53,108 nucleotides of DNA from Flavobacteriales bacterium (GTDB lineage Bacteria > Bacteroidota > Bacteroidia > Flavobacteriales > Flavobacteriaceae): contig JALVST010000013.1 of NCBI GenBank assembly GCA_027024205.1, positions 1 to 53,108 of the forward strand. Direction: 5' to 3'. The position numbers and the translations under genes are program-made. The notes beneath the pieces are model-generated. The model did no database searches and had not been told where the DNA came from. It was given only the letters and a program-made list of their open reading frames with translations. Below are positions 1 through 7,655 of the stretch, one piece after another. Numbering within the stretch: position 1 is the stretch's first letter; the number at the start of each line of letters is the position of its first letter.

Positions 1-48
1 AAAGGTTCGGGTAAAGGTAAGAAATCCGGTCAAAGTGGTAAGAAATAA
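1..48 (+). CDS. C-terminal end of an unknown phage protein (partial)
   Basis: An open frame enters from the left edge and stops at TAA 46-48. The fifteen visible residues consist of Lys, Gly, Ser and one Gln, a basic flexible tail. The stop is 11 nt before the sheath gene, so it is very likely the preceding gene of the same late operon. Too little remains to name it. Confidence 0.6.
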   Translation, partial: KGSGKGKKSGQSGKK

Positions 49-59
49 AAACGTGTATT

Positions 60-1229
60 ATGAATGAATTAATTATACAAAAGACAAATGGCGGTTTGGG
101 ACGTCGTATGCCTACTGAGGACGGTGTCAGCGGTTTGCTGGTTCAGGGTGTTGCTGTTTCTGGCGGTGTTCAATTGTACACGACATATAGATTGGAATCT
201 ATTGATGACTCTATTTCTATTGGCATCACGTCGGATTATGATACTAATAACGATATTATTGTTTATGAGCATATCAAAGAATTTTTCCGGTTAAATCCTG
301 ACGGTACATTGTATTTGATGTTGGTACCACGTGATAAATCAATCAGTGATATATTTCATCAAAATGACGGTAATATATATGGATTAGTTAGAGATGCTGA
401 AGGCAAGATAAAACAATTGGCGATAGCTTTTAATCCTACAAATCCTATAGGTAATGGAGAAGTTCAGACAGCAATAGGGCAATTACAAAGTTTTGCCGAT
501 TGGGCAGCACAAACACAAAAACCATTAGTTGTTCTGGTGGAAGGAAGAAATGTAGATACAAAGCAGGATTTGCATACCAAAAATGCGCCTTCAGTAAGTG
601 TTGTTGTCGGTCAAAATTTGGCAATTGCCAATTCATTTAGCAGTGAGTATGCCGCTGTTGGAACGGTATTGGGTGTTGTGAGTAAAGCCCGTGTAAACGA
701 GTCAATCGGTTGGGTTGAGAAATTTAATTTAACCGGAGACAATTTGGAAGTTCCCGGTTTGTTTGGTCAAGGTTTGAATACACATTCTTCCGGCAGCCTG
801 TCGCAATTTGATGATAAAGGTTATTTGTTTTTTAAGACCTATCCGGGTTATGCCGGTATCTACATGAACGACAGCTATACGGCGACTGTTCTCACGGATG
901 ATTTTGCTTATATAGAGTCGAACCGGACGATAAACAAGGCTATCCGTTTGGTTCGTTCGGCATTGTTGCCAAAATTGGCATCACCGGTTCAGGTTGATGT
1001 TAAGACGGGTCGTTTATCACCGGAAGTTATCAAACAATTTGAGATGACGGGTAAACGGGCTTTGGAAGTTATGTTGTCGGAAGATGAAATATCGGGTATG
1101 GATATTTTTGTAGATCCGTTGCAAGATATTATCGGGACGAGTGAATTGAAGATTCAATTCAGTTTGATACCTACCGGTACAGCAAGGAAAATCAGTGTAA
1201 CAATCGGATTTAAAAATCCGGGCTTATAA
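60..1229 (+). CDS. Phage tail sheath protein (DUF2586-like)
   Basis: This 389-residue protein resembles the DUF2586 family, the tail-sheath proteins of contractile phages in Bacteroidota. The sheath would polymerise around the tail tube and contract to drive it through the envelope. The visible support is the order of parts: the next gene looks like a tube protein, followed by chaperones and a tape measure, which is the standard order. The C-terminal region (about residues 310-385, with TGKRALEVML and a beta-rich end) fits a sheath C-terminal domain. No signal peptide or membrane segment is seen. The family name is from recognition of sequence and context; the sheath role is a strong inference. 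Confidence 0.8.
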   Translation: MNELIIQKTNGGLGRRMPTEDGVSGLLVQGVAVSGGVQLYTTYRLESIDDSISIGITSDYDTNNDIIVYEHIKEFFRLNPDGTLYLMLVPRDKSISDIFHQNDGNIYGLVRDAEGKIKQLAIAFNPTNPIGNGEVQTAIGQLQSFADWAAQTQKPLVVLVEGRNVDTKQDLHTKNAPSVSVVVGQNLAIANSFSSEYAAVGTVLGVVSKARVNESIGWVEKFNLTGDNLEVPGLFGQGLNTHSSGSLSQFDDKGYLFFKTYPGYAGIYMNDSYTATVLTDDFAYIESNRTINKAIRLVRSALLPKLASPVQVDVKTGRLSPEVIKQFEMTGKRALEVMLSEDEISGMDIFVDPLQDIIGTSELKIQFSLIPTGTARKISVTIGFKNPGL

Positions 1230-1243
1230 AAAAACGAGGAACT

Positions 1244-1663
1244 ATGCAACCATTAATAAACGGAAAACGCTACGACTGGGGAAATATTAAAGCCAATATG
1301 CTTGGCAGGACCGTAACCGGTATAACGGCTATCAATTACGAAGAGAAGGTCGAAAAGAAGAATTATTATGGTGCCGGCCGTTATCCTGTTCACAGAGGTT
1401 ATGGCAATTATGAGGCATCGGCGAAAGTTACCTTATACGATTATGAGGTTGAAGCGATACAACGGGCTTTGGGTCCGGGCAAACGATTGACAGATGTTCC
1501 GGCTTTTGATATTGTTGTCAGTTTTATGGATAATTCGGGTCAGGTAGTTACACATGTCATCCGTAATGCTGAATTTACCGGTAATAAACGTGAATTGAAA
1601 CAAGGAGACAGCACGTTTGAGATTGAATTGGAATTGATTGTTTCACATATAGAATGGAGTTGA
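1244..1663 (+). CDS. Phage tail tube protein
   Basis: This 139-residue protein has the size and beta-rich composition of contractile-tail tube proteins, which stack as hexamers inside the sheath. It follows the sheath gene by 14 nt and has a GAGGA-like ribosome site just upstream, uncommon in Bacteroidota and suited to a highly made structural protein. Its C-terminal part (FEIELELIVSHIEWS) has the alternating pattern of a closing beta-strand. The call rests on size, position and pattern, with no catalytic motif to check. Confidence 0.75.
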   Translation: MQPLINGKRYDWGNIKANMLGRTVTGITAINYEEKVEKKNYYGAGRYPVHRGYGNYEASAKVTLYDYEVEAIQRALGPGKRLTDVPAFDIVVSFMDNSGQVVTHVIRNAEFTGNKRELKQGDSTFEIELELIVSHIEWS

Positions 1664-1664
1664 T

Positions 1665-1979
1665 ATGAAACAGGTCAGTCAAGCACAAATAAAACGTTGG
1701 AAGTCACAATACGGTGATGTGTATGCCATTGAGGTCAAATTGGACGATAAGGGGAAGCAAAAAGCCGTTGGTTATTTTCGCAAGCCCGATTTGAACATTA
1801 TAGCGGCGGCGAGCCGTTTTGCCGATACGGATCCGATTAAGAGCGGAGAGGTATTGTTGGAGAATTGCTGGCTTGACGGCGACGATGTCATTAAAACCGA
1901 CGATGAAGCCAAAATGGGTGTTCTCACGCAATTGGGCAAATTGTTTAAGATAAAAGAAGCGGAAGTAAAAAAGCTTTAA
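1665..1979 (+). CDS. Tail assembly chaperone, 0-frame product (gpG-like)
   Basis: This 104-residue acidic/basic protein sits between the tube and tape-measure genes, the position of tail assembly chaperones that coat the tape measure before tube polymerisation. Its last sense codons form the slippery string A_AAA_AAG (1967-1973), two codons before the TAA stop. A -1 slip there continues into the next frame with no intervening stop and gives a fusion of about 176 residues. This is the G/GT arrangement known from lambda and many tailed phages. The function is inferred from position and from the frameshift signal rather than strong family similarity. Confidence 0.8.
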   Translation: MKQVSQAQIKRWKSQYGDVYAIEVKLDDKGKQKAVGYFRKPDLNIIAAASRFADTDPIKSGEVLLENCWLDGDDVIKTDDEAKMGVLTQLGKLFKIKEAEVKKL

Positions 1980-2009
1980 GCTCGGGTTCGATAGACTTGG
2001 AATCCGGGC
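1967..2009 (+). promoter_or_regulatory. Programmed -1 ribosomal frameshift signal
   Basis: The slippery heptamer A_AAA_AAG (1967-1973) is in the correct phase for the 0-frame codons AAA AAG. A 6-nt spacer (1974-1979) contains most of the 0-frame stop. A 10-bp stem follows: 1980-1989 (GCTCGGGTTC) pairs with 2000-2009 (GAATCCGGGC), with two G-T wobbles and a 10-nt loop. The same heptamer drives dnaX frameshifting in E. coli. Heptamer, spacing and stem are all read directly from the sequence. Confidence 0.88.
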
Positions 2010-2194
2010 ATTTGTCTTGGGCAAAAGCTTATGCTTTGATACGCTATCATTACGGCAAAGATCCGGAGCGGATGACCGAGGATGAAATCATACGATTGCT
2101 TGGCGAATTGCCGTTTATCCGGGAATATCAAGTAAACATTATGGAAGAGGCATTGGGCAGAATTGTCAGCCGGATGTTTGGAGAAGGGGATTAA
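1973..2194 (+). CDS. Tail assembly chaperone, -1 frame extension (gpT-like)
   Basis: The -1 frame is open from the slip site at 1973 to the stop at 2194 and adds 73 residues to the preceding chaperone. The only independent start would be a TTG at 1997, with no convincing ribosome site, so synthesis by frameshifting is more likely than separate initiation. In lambda the T domain recruits the tube protein to the tape measure; the same role is inferred here. The stop is followed at once by a minus-strand gene, then by the tape measure at 2380. Confidence 0.75.
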   Translation, partial: ALSSGSIDLESGHLSWAKAYALIRYHYGKDPERMTEDEIIRLLGELPFIREYQVNIMEEALGRIVSRMFGEGD

Positions 2195-2361
2195 AAAGCA
2201 TTACGAAAAAGCCAACTGAAAAATTTAAAGAATAGAATGCTAAAAAGTAAAATAAGAATATGATCTCTCAACGATAAGTCCTCAGGGCTAAAAGCTGAAT
2301 AATAGAAATAGATAGCCAGCCCTATAATGATCAAAGCTAATATGTTGTAAGCCTTAAACAT
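2191..2361 (-). CDS. Small membrane protein, antisense in the tail operon (possible moron)
   Basis: A minus-strand ORF of 56 residues starts at ATG 2361; an in-frame extension to 2409 would overlap the tape-measure gene and is less likely. It has two hydrophobic stretches, around NILALIIIGLAIYFYY and ILILLFSILFFKFF, so a two-helix membrane protein is predicted. It fills the only gap between the chaperone and tape-measure genes and points against every other phage gene. A TATTTTTG string matching the Bacteroidota -7 element lies just upstream on the minus strand, close to the start codon. No family was recognised; a lysogenically expressed moron is a guess. Confidence 0.45.
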   Translation of the reverse strand: MFKAYNILALIIIGLAIYFYYSAFSPEDLSLRDHILILLFSILFFKFFSWLFRNAF

Positions 2362-2379
2362 GCTACAAAAATACAAAAA

Positions 2380-4227
2380 ATGAGCGATAAAATCAATATA
2401 GATATTCATGTTTTGGGGGATATTTTCATCCAGCTTAAAAAATTACAGACTGAATTTTTGGAAATCAACCAGTCTGTTCAGGCATTACAACAAAACGCAA
2501 CTAATACTTTCCAAAAAATTGCTGATAGAGTTAATGTTATTCATTTTACAGCAATTACTGATGCTGTTCGTAATACGGTAGATGCTTTTCGTGATATAAC
2601 CCAACCCGGTGTTGTATTTCAAAAATCTATTGCGGATCTATCGTCCATTACGGGTATTGCCGGCAAGGATTTGGAAGAATTGAGTCAAACGGCTCGTGAT
2701 GTTGGTAAATCGTCCGGTTTGGGTGCTTCCAAGGCGGCGGAAGCCTTTAAATATTTGGCGTCGCAAATTCAGGTGGATAAGATTGGTATTGCCGGGTTGA
2801 AAATATTGCAGCAGGAAACCATCAAATTGGCGCAAGCGTCAGGATTAGACTTGCCTACGGCGGCCAATGCCATGGCCGGAGCTATTAACCAATTCGGACT
2901 GGAAGCCAAGGAAGCTTCCCGTGTAATCAATGTATTGGCAGCTGGTTCCAAATACGGTGCGGCGGAGATACCGGAATTGGCGCAAGCTTTCAAACAAGCC
3001 GGTTCGGCGGCAGCCGTTGCCGGATTGGATATTGAACAATTGACCGGCGGCTTGGAAGTATTGAGTAAGAACTCAATCAAAGGTGCCGAAGCCGGAACGG
3101 CCATGCGTAACATTATTTTGCGAATGCAAACGGTGCTGGGTATTGATTTTAGTAAAACATCTTTGTCCGAGGCTTTGGAGTCATTAAAGCCCAAACTTAA
3201 CGACGCTACCTATATGTTCAAGGTTTTTGGCGTTGAAAACGTAACGGCAGCGCAGTTTCTGATTAAGAATGCATCGGCGGTGGATGAAATGACCAGGAAA
3301 GTAACCGGGACAAAAGTGGCTTATGAGCAAGCGGCTATCAATACGGATACCTATGCGCATAAGATGCAAGTGATGAAAGCCCGAATCGATGACTTTAAAA
3401 TAAGCCTAACGAATGCAACCGGAATGCTTGTGCCTTATATGGAAGCACTTTCCGGGACGGCGGTTACCATATCACAATTATTGCCGTTGATGTCTGCATT
3501 GAGCAAAGCACAGATTTTGTTCAGATTGGAGACTTATAAATCGATAGGAGCAATGTTGAAAGATATAGCATTGAAAATACGCACCGGAGTTGTAACAGCC
3601 GTTATGACGGTTCGTCAGTGGGCTTTGAATATTGCCATGTCGGCCAATCCGATAGGTTTGATAATATTGGGTATTTCGGCATTGATAGGAGTTATCGTTT
3701 TGGCGGTAAAATACTGGGATAAGATAATAGCGGCTATTATGCGGTTTAATATGTGGATATTGGATTTGGTTGACAAAGTTTTTCCGGGAGCAAAAGAAAG
3801 TATCATCGGTTTTTTTAAGAATGTTTGGAACTGGATAGACAAGAATTTTATTCAACCGTTGGTTAAAGCTTGGAAATGGTTAAAGGGTATTTTAGGTTTT
3901 GGCGATGAAAAAGCGGAGGCGGAGATAACCGTCACACATAAACAGGAAGAGCAAACCAATACGGGTACCGTAACTACCGGCGGTAAACCGGTATTGCAAT
4001 TTAATAATCAAGGTAAACAAGGTTTGTCGGTTCATACGGGAAAAAGTCAAGGTGGTAGCGGATTTTCGTCGGCGGCCAAAAAGGAGGTAAACGTGCATAT
4101 TGAACGGTTGGTGGATAAAATCATTGTGCAGGTAACACACCTGCAAGAAAGCACCGGAAAAATCAAAGAAAAGGTAAGCGAAGCGCTTGTATCTGCGGTT
4201 CGTGATACGGAAGTTGCATTGAGTTGA
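2380..4227 (+). CDS. Phage tail tape measure protein (TP901 family)
   Basis: This 615-residue protein sets tail length and is thought to be ejected ahead of the DNA. The TP901-type core is visible at about residues 80-250, with SITGIAGKDLEELSQTARD, KSSGLGASKAAEAFKYLA and KGAEAGTAMRNIILRMQ. A hydrophobic region at about residues 395-455 (ANPIGLIILGISALIGVIVL) is the membrane-interacting part usual in the family. The C-terminal end is charged and helical. At about 1.5 A per residue, 615 residues suggest a tail near 90 nm, short for a myovirus. It follows the chaperones as expected. Confidence 0.92.
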   Translation: MSDKINIDIHVLGDIFIQLKKLQTEFLEINQSVQALQQNATNTFQKIADRVNVIHFTAITDAVRNTVDAFRDITQPGVVFQKSIADLSSITGIAGKDLEELSQTARDVGKSSGLGASKAAEAFKYLASQIQVDKIGIAGLKILQQETIKLAQASGLDLPTAANAMAGAINQFGLEAKEASRVINVLAAGSKYGAAEIPELAQAFKQAGSAAAVAGLDIEQLTGGLEVLSKNSIKGAEAGTAMRNIILRMQTVLGIDFSKTSLSEALESLKPKLNDATYMFKVFGVENVTAAQFLIKNASAVDEMTRKVTGTKVAYEQAAINTDTYAHKMQVMKARIDDFKISLTNATGMLVPYMEALSGTAVTISQLLPLMSALSKAQILFRLETYKSIGAMLKDIALKIRTGVVTAVMTVRQWALNIAMSANPIGLIILGISALIGVIVLAVKYWDKIIAAIMRFNMWILDLVDKVFPGAKESIIGFFKNVWNWIDKNFIQPLVKAWKWLKGILGFGDEKAEAEITVTHKQEEQTNTGTVTTGGKPVLQFNNQGKQGLSVHTGKSQGGSGFSSAAKKEVNVHIERLVDKIIVQVTHLQESTGKIKEKVSEALVSAVRDTEVALS

Positions 4228-4231
4228 TGTT

Positions 4232-4855
4232 ATGGAATATACGATACCGGAATTGTTAAAATTATATGGTTTGCGTGGTTATACGCCACAATTGGCCGGT
4301 GTTGTAAACCGGTTGTTGCGTCCGGAAAACGAATTGTCATACCGGGAAGCCAAGCGTGAAGTGACGCGTCAATTGATGGGTTATGAGCAAATACAAGTGC
4401 GTGATATTGATGAGACGTATAAAGGCGATTTGTTCGGATTGCCGTTGTTTATGCCTTTGATATTGGAAGGTTATGATGAAGGTGTCGAAGATTTGTTGTT
4501 GGATAGTGCGATAGTTGAAATATCGCGACAAAAAAATATTGTTGTAACGGTCGTGCAAGGTCGTGATACAAGTGTCAAGGAGTTTGTCAATAATGGTGAT
4601 TTTCAGATAAAGATAAGCGGTATATTGTCGAGCGACAGTGTGTATTATCCAAAAGATGAATTGAGTAATTTGCACGATTTTTTGACACACAAAGGTTCGA
4701 TAAAAGTGGTCAATGAGAAGCTGAACGAATTGGGCATTTACGAGATAGTTGTCACGGATTATGCTTTTCCGCCGGTTGCATTTGAGAATATCCAACCATA
4801 TACGATAAGTGCCGTAAGTGATGAACCTGTTGAATTGATTATAGACGGTTTATGA
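4232..4855 (+). CDS. Tail/baseplate protein, DUF6046-like
   Basis: This 207-residue protein lies between the tape measure and the baseplate hub and overlaps the hub start by 4 nt (ATGA), implying translational coupling. It resembles DUF6046 proteins of Bacteroidota phages, named from memory. Its second half (about residues 95-190, with VQGRDTSVKEFVNNGDFQIKI cut short here as VQGRDTSVKEFV) is beta-rich and could pack at the tube end. A tail-terminator or hub-connecting role fits its position, but nothing in the sequence proves it. Confidence 0.6.
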   Translation: MEYTIPELLKLYGLRGYTPQLAGVVNRLLRPENELSYREAKREVTRQLMGYEQIQVRDIDETYKGDLFGLPLFMPLILEGYDEGVEDLLLDSAIVEISRQKNIVVTVVQGRDTSVKEFVNNGDFQIKISGILSSDSVYYPKDELSNLHDFLTHKGSIKVVNEKLNELGIYEIVVTDYAFPPVAFENIQPYTISAVSDEPVELIIDGL

Positions 4856-5787
4856 GAGTTTTGAGCAGTCATATTGTCATCGGTCAGTTGGAATTTGATT
4901 GGGTTGGATCGGTAGAGATTGTATCGTCGTGGCAAATGTTTACTGATACTGCTGATATAAGATTGCCGTCACATTTGAAAATCAATAAGGACGAATTGTT
5001 GGATTATATCAAATTCGGAGATAAAACGGTTATCAAATTGGGATATGATGGCGAATTGGATACGGTCTTTGAAGGTTATGTCACTGATATACATCCGGGT
5101 GTTCCGGTCAGTATCAAATGTGAAGACGAGATGTGGCGTTTGAAACAGGAAAGTATTACGGCTTCGGAACGTCAAATGAGTGTTAAAAAGCTGTTGAACC
5201 GTTATTTTAAAAGCTATAAACATGCGTTTATAGATGTTTCGTTGGGGACTATGGTTATTGACAATTTGAATAAGGTTAAGGTTTTGGAGCAGTTGAAAGG
5301 GAGTTTCGGTTTGTATGCTTTTTTTAGGGGCGATATTTTGTATGTAGGTAAACAGTATGATGTATCGACAGCCCGGAAACATACTTTTATATTGGATTAT
5401 AATATTGCGGACGATGAATTGTCATATAAACGCAAGGATCAGGTTAAGATAAAGGTAAAAGCCATATCAAACAATGCTGACGGCAGTAAATTGGAATTGG
5501 AATTGGGAGATGATGAAGGAGATGTAAGGACATTGAATTTTTATAATTTATCGAAAGTTGCATTGCAAGAAGCGGCCAAGCGTGAATTGTCGCGGTTGAA
5601 ATATGACGGTTGGCGTGGTGATTTTACGGCCTTCGGCACGCCGCTTGTCAGACACGGCGACATAGTATCGTTGCATAAACAAACCGGTGAATCGGACAAA
5701 ACGGGTTCGTATTGGGTTGATAAGGTTGTTTATAATTTCGGTAAAGACGGATTTAGACAAAAAATCAGTTTAGGGCCAAGGTCATGA
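4852..5787 (+). CDS. Baseplate hub protein (gpD / gp27-like)
   Basis: This 311-residue protein resembles late-control gpD-type hub proteins, which form the trimeric socket between the tail tube and the spike. Visible features are an N-terminal beta-rich domain (about 1-100, with GYDGELDTVFEGYVTDIHPG), a middle domain with CEDEMWRLKQ, and a C-terminal domain with GTPLVRHGDIVSL and GSYWVDKVVYNFG, typical of hub proteins that position a ligand on a beta-barrel. It overlaps both neighbours by 4 nt. The following OB-fold-like spike gene supports the call. Confidence 0.82.
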   Translation: MRVLSSHIVIGQLEFDWVGSVEIVSSWQMFTDTADIRLPSHLKINKDELLDYIKFGDKTVIKLGYDGELDTVFEGYVTDIHPGVPVSIKCEDEMWRLKQESITASERQMSVKKLLNRYFKSYKHAFIDVSLGTMVIDNLNKVKVLEQLKGSFGLYAFFRGDILYVGKQYDVSTARKHTFILDYNIADDELSYKRKDQVKIKVKAISNNADGSKLELELGDDEGDVRTLNFYNLSKVALQEAAKRELSRLKYDGWRGDFTAFGTPLVRHGDIVSLHKQTGESDKTGSYWVDKVVYNFGKDGFRQKISLGPRS

Positions 5788-6320
5788 ATTTGAAAGATGT
5801 TATACATAAGATAATCGATGAACGGCAACCGGTTCAGATATTAGCCGGTAAAGTGTTATCGGTCAATGAAAATGATATGACGGTAGATGTGTCAATTGCC
5901 GGTCGTGCCGACCGGTTGGATGTGCGTTTGCGTTCGGTGATCGACGGTCAGGAAACTGGCATTTTGATTTATCCCAAAATAGGAAGCTATGTTTTGGTGG
6001 GATTGATTGACAACCGGCCCGAAAGCTCTTTTGTGGTGGCTTATTCGGAGATAGATAAAATACGTTTGTTGGATTTGAATCTATTGGAATTGAACGGTAA
6101 TAATAAAGGTGGTTTGGTTATCAGTGAAGAAGTTGCCAATGAATTGAATGCCATAAAACAAGACATCAACAATCTGAAACAGATATTTTCGGGTTGGACT
6201 GTTGCCGGCGGTGACGGTGGCAGTGCATTAAAATTGGCGGCAAGCACTTGGATGACATCGATGTTGTCAAATACGGTTAAAACGGATTTGGAAAATCAAA
6301 AAGTAACACATGGCGATTGA
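5784..6320 (+). CDS. Baseplate spike protein (gp45 / gpV-like OB-fold)
   Basis: This 178-residue protein would form the central spike that pierces the outer membrane. Residues about 18-90 (VQILAGKVLSVNENDMTVDV, then IYPKIGSYVLVGLI) have the short-strand pattern of the OB-fold that anchors gpV and Mu gp45 spikes to the hub. A helical linker and the ending ENQKVTHGD follow; a similar K/H-containing end is common in Bacteroidota phage spikes. It overlaps the hub by 4 nt and the wedge gene by 11 nt. No His-x-His iron-binding tip is evident. Confidence 0.75.
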   Translation: MNLKDVIHKIIDERQPVQILAGKVLSVNENDMTVDVSIAGRADRLDVRLRSVIDGQETGILIYPKIGSYVLVGLIDNRPESSFVVAYSEIDKIRLLDLNLLELNGNNKGGLVISEEVANELNAIKQDINNLKQIFSGWTVAGGDGGSALKLAASTWMTSMLSNTVKTDLENQKVTHGD

Positions 6321-6606
6321 TTATTTACATACCGACGAACATGATTTGATGATAAAAAACGGCGACTTTGTTGCCGGTTATTCGGATGAGCAACATGTTG
6401 AAACCTTGCTATTGGCACAAAAAGGAGAGATAAAGGCGTTTCCGTTAGCCGGTATCGGTATCCGTTCTTACGGTTTGTCGCCGTGGCATTACAAGGTTAT
6501 GAAAAAACTTGAAAAACATATCAAATTACAATTGAAATACGACGGTGTCGTCAAACCGGCAGTAAAAGTGTCCAAAGATAAGATTAAAATAGATGCGCAA
6601 TATTAG
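6310..6606 (+). CDS. Baseplate wedge protein, gp25 / gpW-like
   Basis: This 98-residue protein has the size and patterning of the gp25/GPW family, which links baseplate wedges to the first sheath ring. Visible features are an opening aspartate-rich segment, then DFVAGYSDEQHVETLLLAQKG, with the loop and helix that place the EPR-like region, here replaced by FPLAGIGIRSYG. It overlaps the spike gene by 11 nt and the next gene by 14 nt. It is the third baseplate component in a row, which strengthens the call. Confidence 0.78.
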   Translation: MAIDYLHTDEHDLMIKNGDFVAGYSDEQHVETLLLAQKGEIKAFPLAGIGIRSYGLSPWHYKVMKKLEKHIKLQLKYDGVVKPAVKVSKDKIKIDAQY

Positions 6607-7009
6607 TTTATACATATTATTAATAGTATCATTGACATCGTGCGGTGTTGTCAAAAATTTAAAAAAAACAAAGCTTATGAGGCAGGAGCGTGGGATACGG
6701 ATTATTGATATTCCGAAAGATAGTGTTGTTTACCGCCCGCATGTTATTTACAAGGATACTACTATTGTGGTCGAGAATAAACAAGTATTGCTCAAAACCA
6801 AATATTTACAAGGCAAAATTATCAAAGTGGTATGCGAACAAAAACCGCAACATATAACGGAGACTTATGAAAAAAAAGAAGCGGTTAACATTAAAGAAAA
6901 AGACAAACAGCGAAATGGATTTGTTTGGCGTGATGTTTATTTGTTGTGGTCGGGCTTGTTTATATTGGTTTTAATGATTGTTCAAAAATTGTTAAATAAA
7001 TTGTTATGA
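6593..7009 (+). CDS. Putative unimolecular spanin (lipoprotein with C-terminal membrane helix)
   Basis: This 138-residue protein has a lipoprotein signal at its N terminus, with hydrophobic YILLIVSLTSC and a lipobox Cys at residue 17. It has a periplasmic middle of about 95 mostly charged residues and one hydrophobic helix near the C terminus (LLWSGLFILVLMIVQ). Being anchored at one end in the outer membrane by lipid and at the other in the inner membrane is the architecture of u-spanins such as T1 gp11, which fuse the two membranes in the last step of lysis. The role is inferred from architecture only. The next gene could be a partner. It lies inside the tail operon, overlapping its neighbours by 14 and 4 nt. 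Confidence 0.6.
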   Translation: MRNISLYILLIVSLTSCGVVKNLKKTKLMRQERGIRIIDIPKDSVVYRPHVIYKDTTIVVENKQVLLKTKYLQGKIIKVVCEQKPQHITETYEKKEAVNIKEKDKQRNGFVWRDVYLLWSGLFILVLMIVQKLLNKLL

Positions 7010-7401
7010 ATTATTACGAATTGTTCCGGGATCATATCAGTGAGTTGATAGCAATCGTTTCGGGGTTGATAGGTGGCAGTTTGATAGAGCGTAAGCGTAA
7101 AAAAATAGCCGTGAAACAAGCGGACGCCGATGCGACGGGGAAGTTAATGGACTTGTATCAGGAAGCCCTTGACGATTTGAAAAAACGCTATGAGGAGCGT
7201 ATTGCCGAATTGCAAACGCAACACGATAATAAATTGGTTGAATTGGAAAAAAAGTGGAATGATAAATTTAATGAATTGGAAGATGAAATCAACCGGTTGC
7301 GGACGAATTTGGAGTTGTGGAAAACGAAATACCGGAAGTTGAAAGATGAATTTTCGGCTTATAAAAAGAGTATGCATGAGAAAAGTAAAAGTACAAAATA
7401 A
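7006..7401 (+). CDS. Membrane-anchored coiled-coil protein (i-spanin- or holin-like)
   Basis: This 131-residue protein has one N-terminal hydrophobic segment (about residues 12-27, LIAIVSGLIGGSLI) followed by a basic patch (RKRKK) and about 90 residues of heptad-patterned helix (KRYEERIAELQTQHDNKLVE onward). An N-terminal membrane helix plus a long coiled coil is the usual form of inner-membrane spanins of the Rz type. However, the positive patch just after the helix suggests the coiled coil may be cytoplasmic, which would argue against Rz. It directly follows the putative spanin and overlaps it by 4 nt, so a lysis role is plausible. Confidence 0.5.
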   Translation: MNYYELFRDHISELIAIVSGLIGGSLIERKRKKIAVKQADADATGKLMDLYQEALDDLKKRYEERIAELQTQHDNKLVELEKKWNDKFNELEDEINRLRTNLELWKTKYRKLKDEFSAYKKSMHEKSKSTK

Positions 7402-7627
7402 CCAATCTCTTTGGGACATATCCATACAAGAGTATGGCACCGTTGAGGCGGTATTTGAATTGGCAATGGCCAACGATATGGGTGTGACGGATTTGCTCAC
7501 CGCCGGTCAGGAATTGGTATTACCGGAAGCGGATAAGAAAATAATAAAGCCCGAAGTGGTTGAATATTACCGGCGGAACGGTTTGCATCCGGTTACGGGT
7601 GAGACGGAAGTGGTTGAGACTTTTTGA
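7376..7627 (+). CDS. LysM-domain tail protein (gpX-like)
   Basis: This 83-residue protein starts at ATG 7376, inside the end of the previous gene. An upstream in-frame codon at 7346 would add ten unlikely residues. It is essentially one LysM repeat: NNQSLWDISIQEYGTVEAV, then ANDMGVTDLLTAGQEL and a closing VLPE strand. Short LysM proteins of this type (P2 gpX, T4 gp53 region) bind peptidoglycan or stabilise the baseplate. Its position after lysis-like genes and before the gpJ-like wedge is unusual but still within the baseplate cluster. Confidence 0.78.
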   Translation: MRKVKVQNNQSLWDISIQEYGTVEAVFELAMANDMGVTDLLTAGQELVLPEADKKIIKPEVVEYYRRNGLHPVTGETEVVETF

Positions 7628-7655
7628 AAAGTATCATATCATAAAAAATTAAAAA

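Noticed and set aside
2769-3194. Minus-strand ORF of 141 codons inside the tape measure
   Set aside because: It is an antisense shadow of a well-recognised TP901 region, with no promoter or family match.
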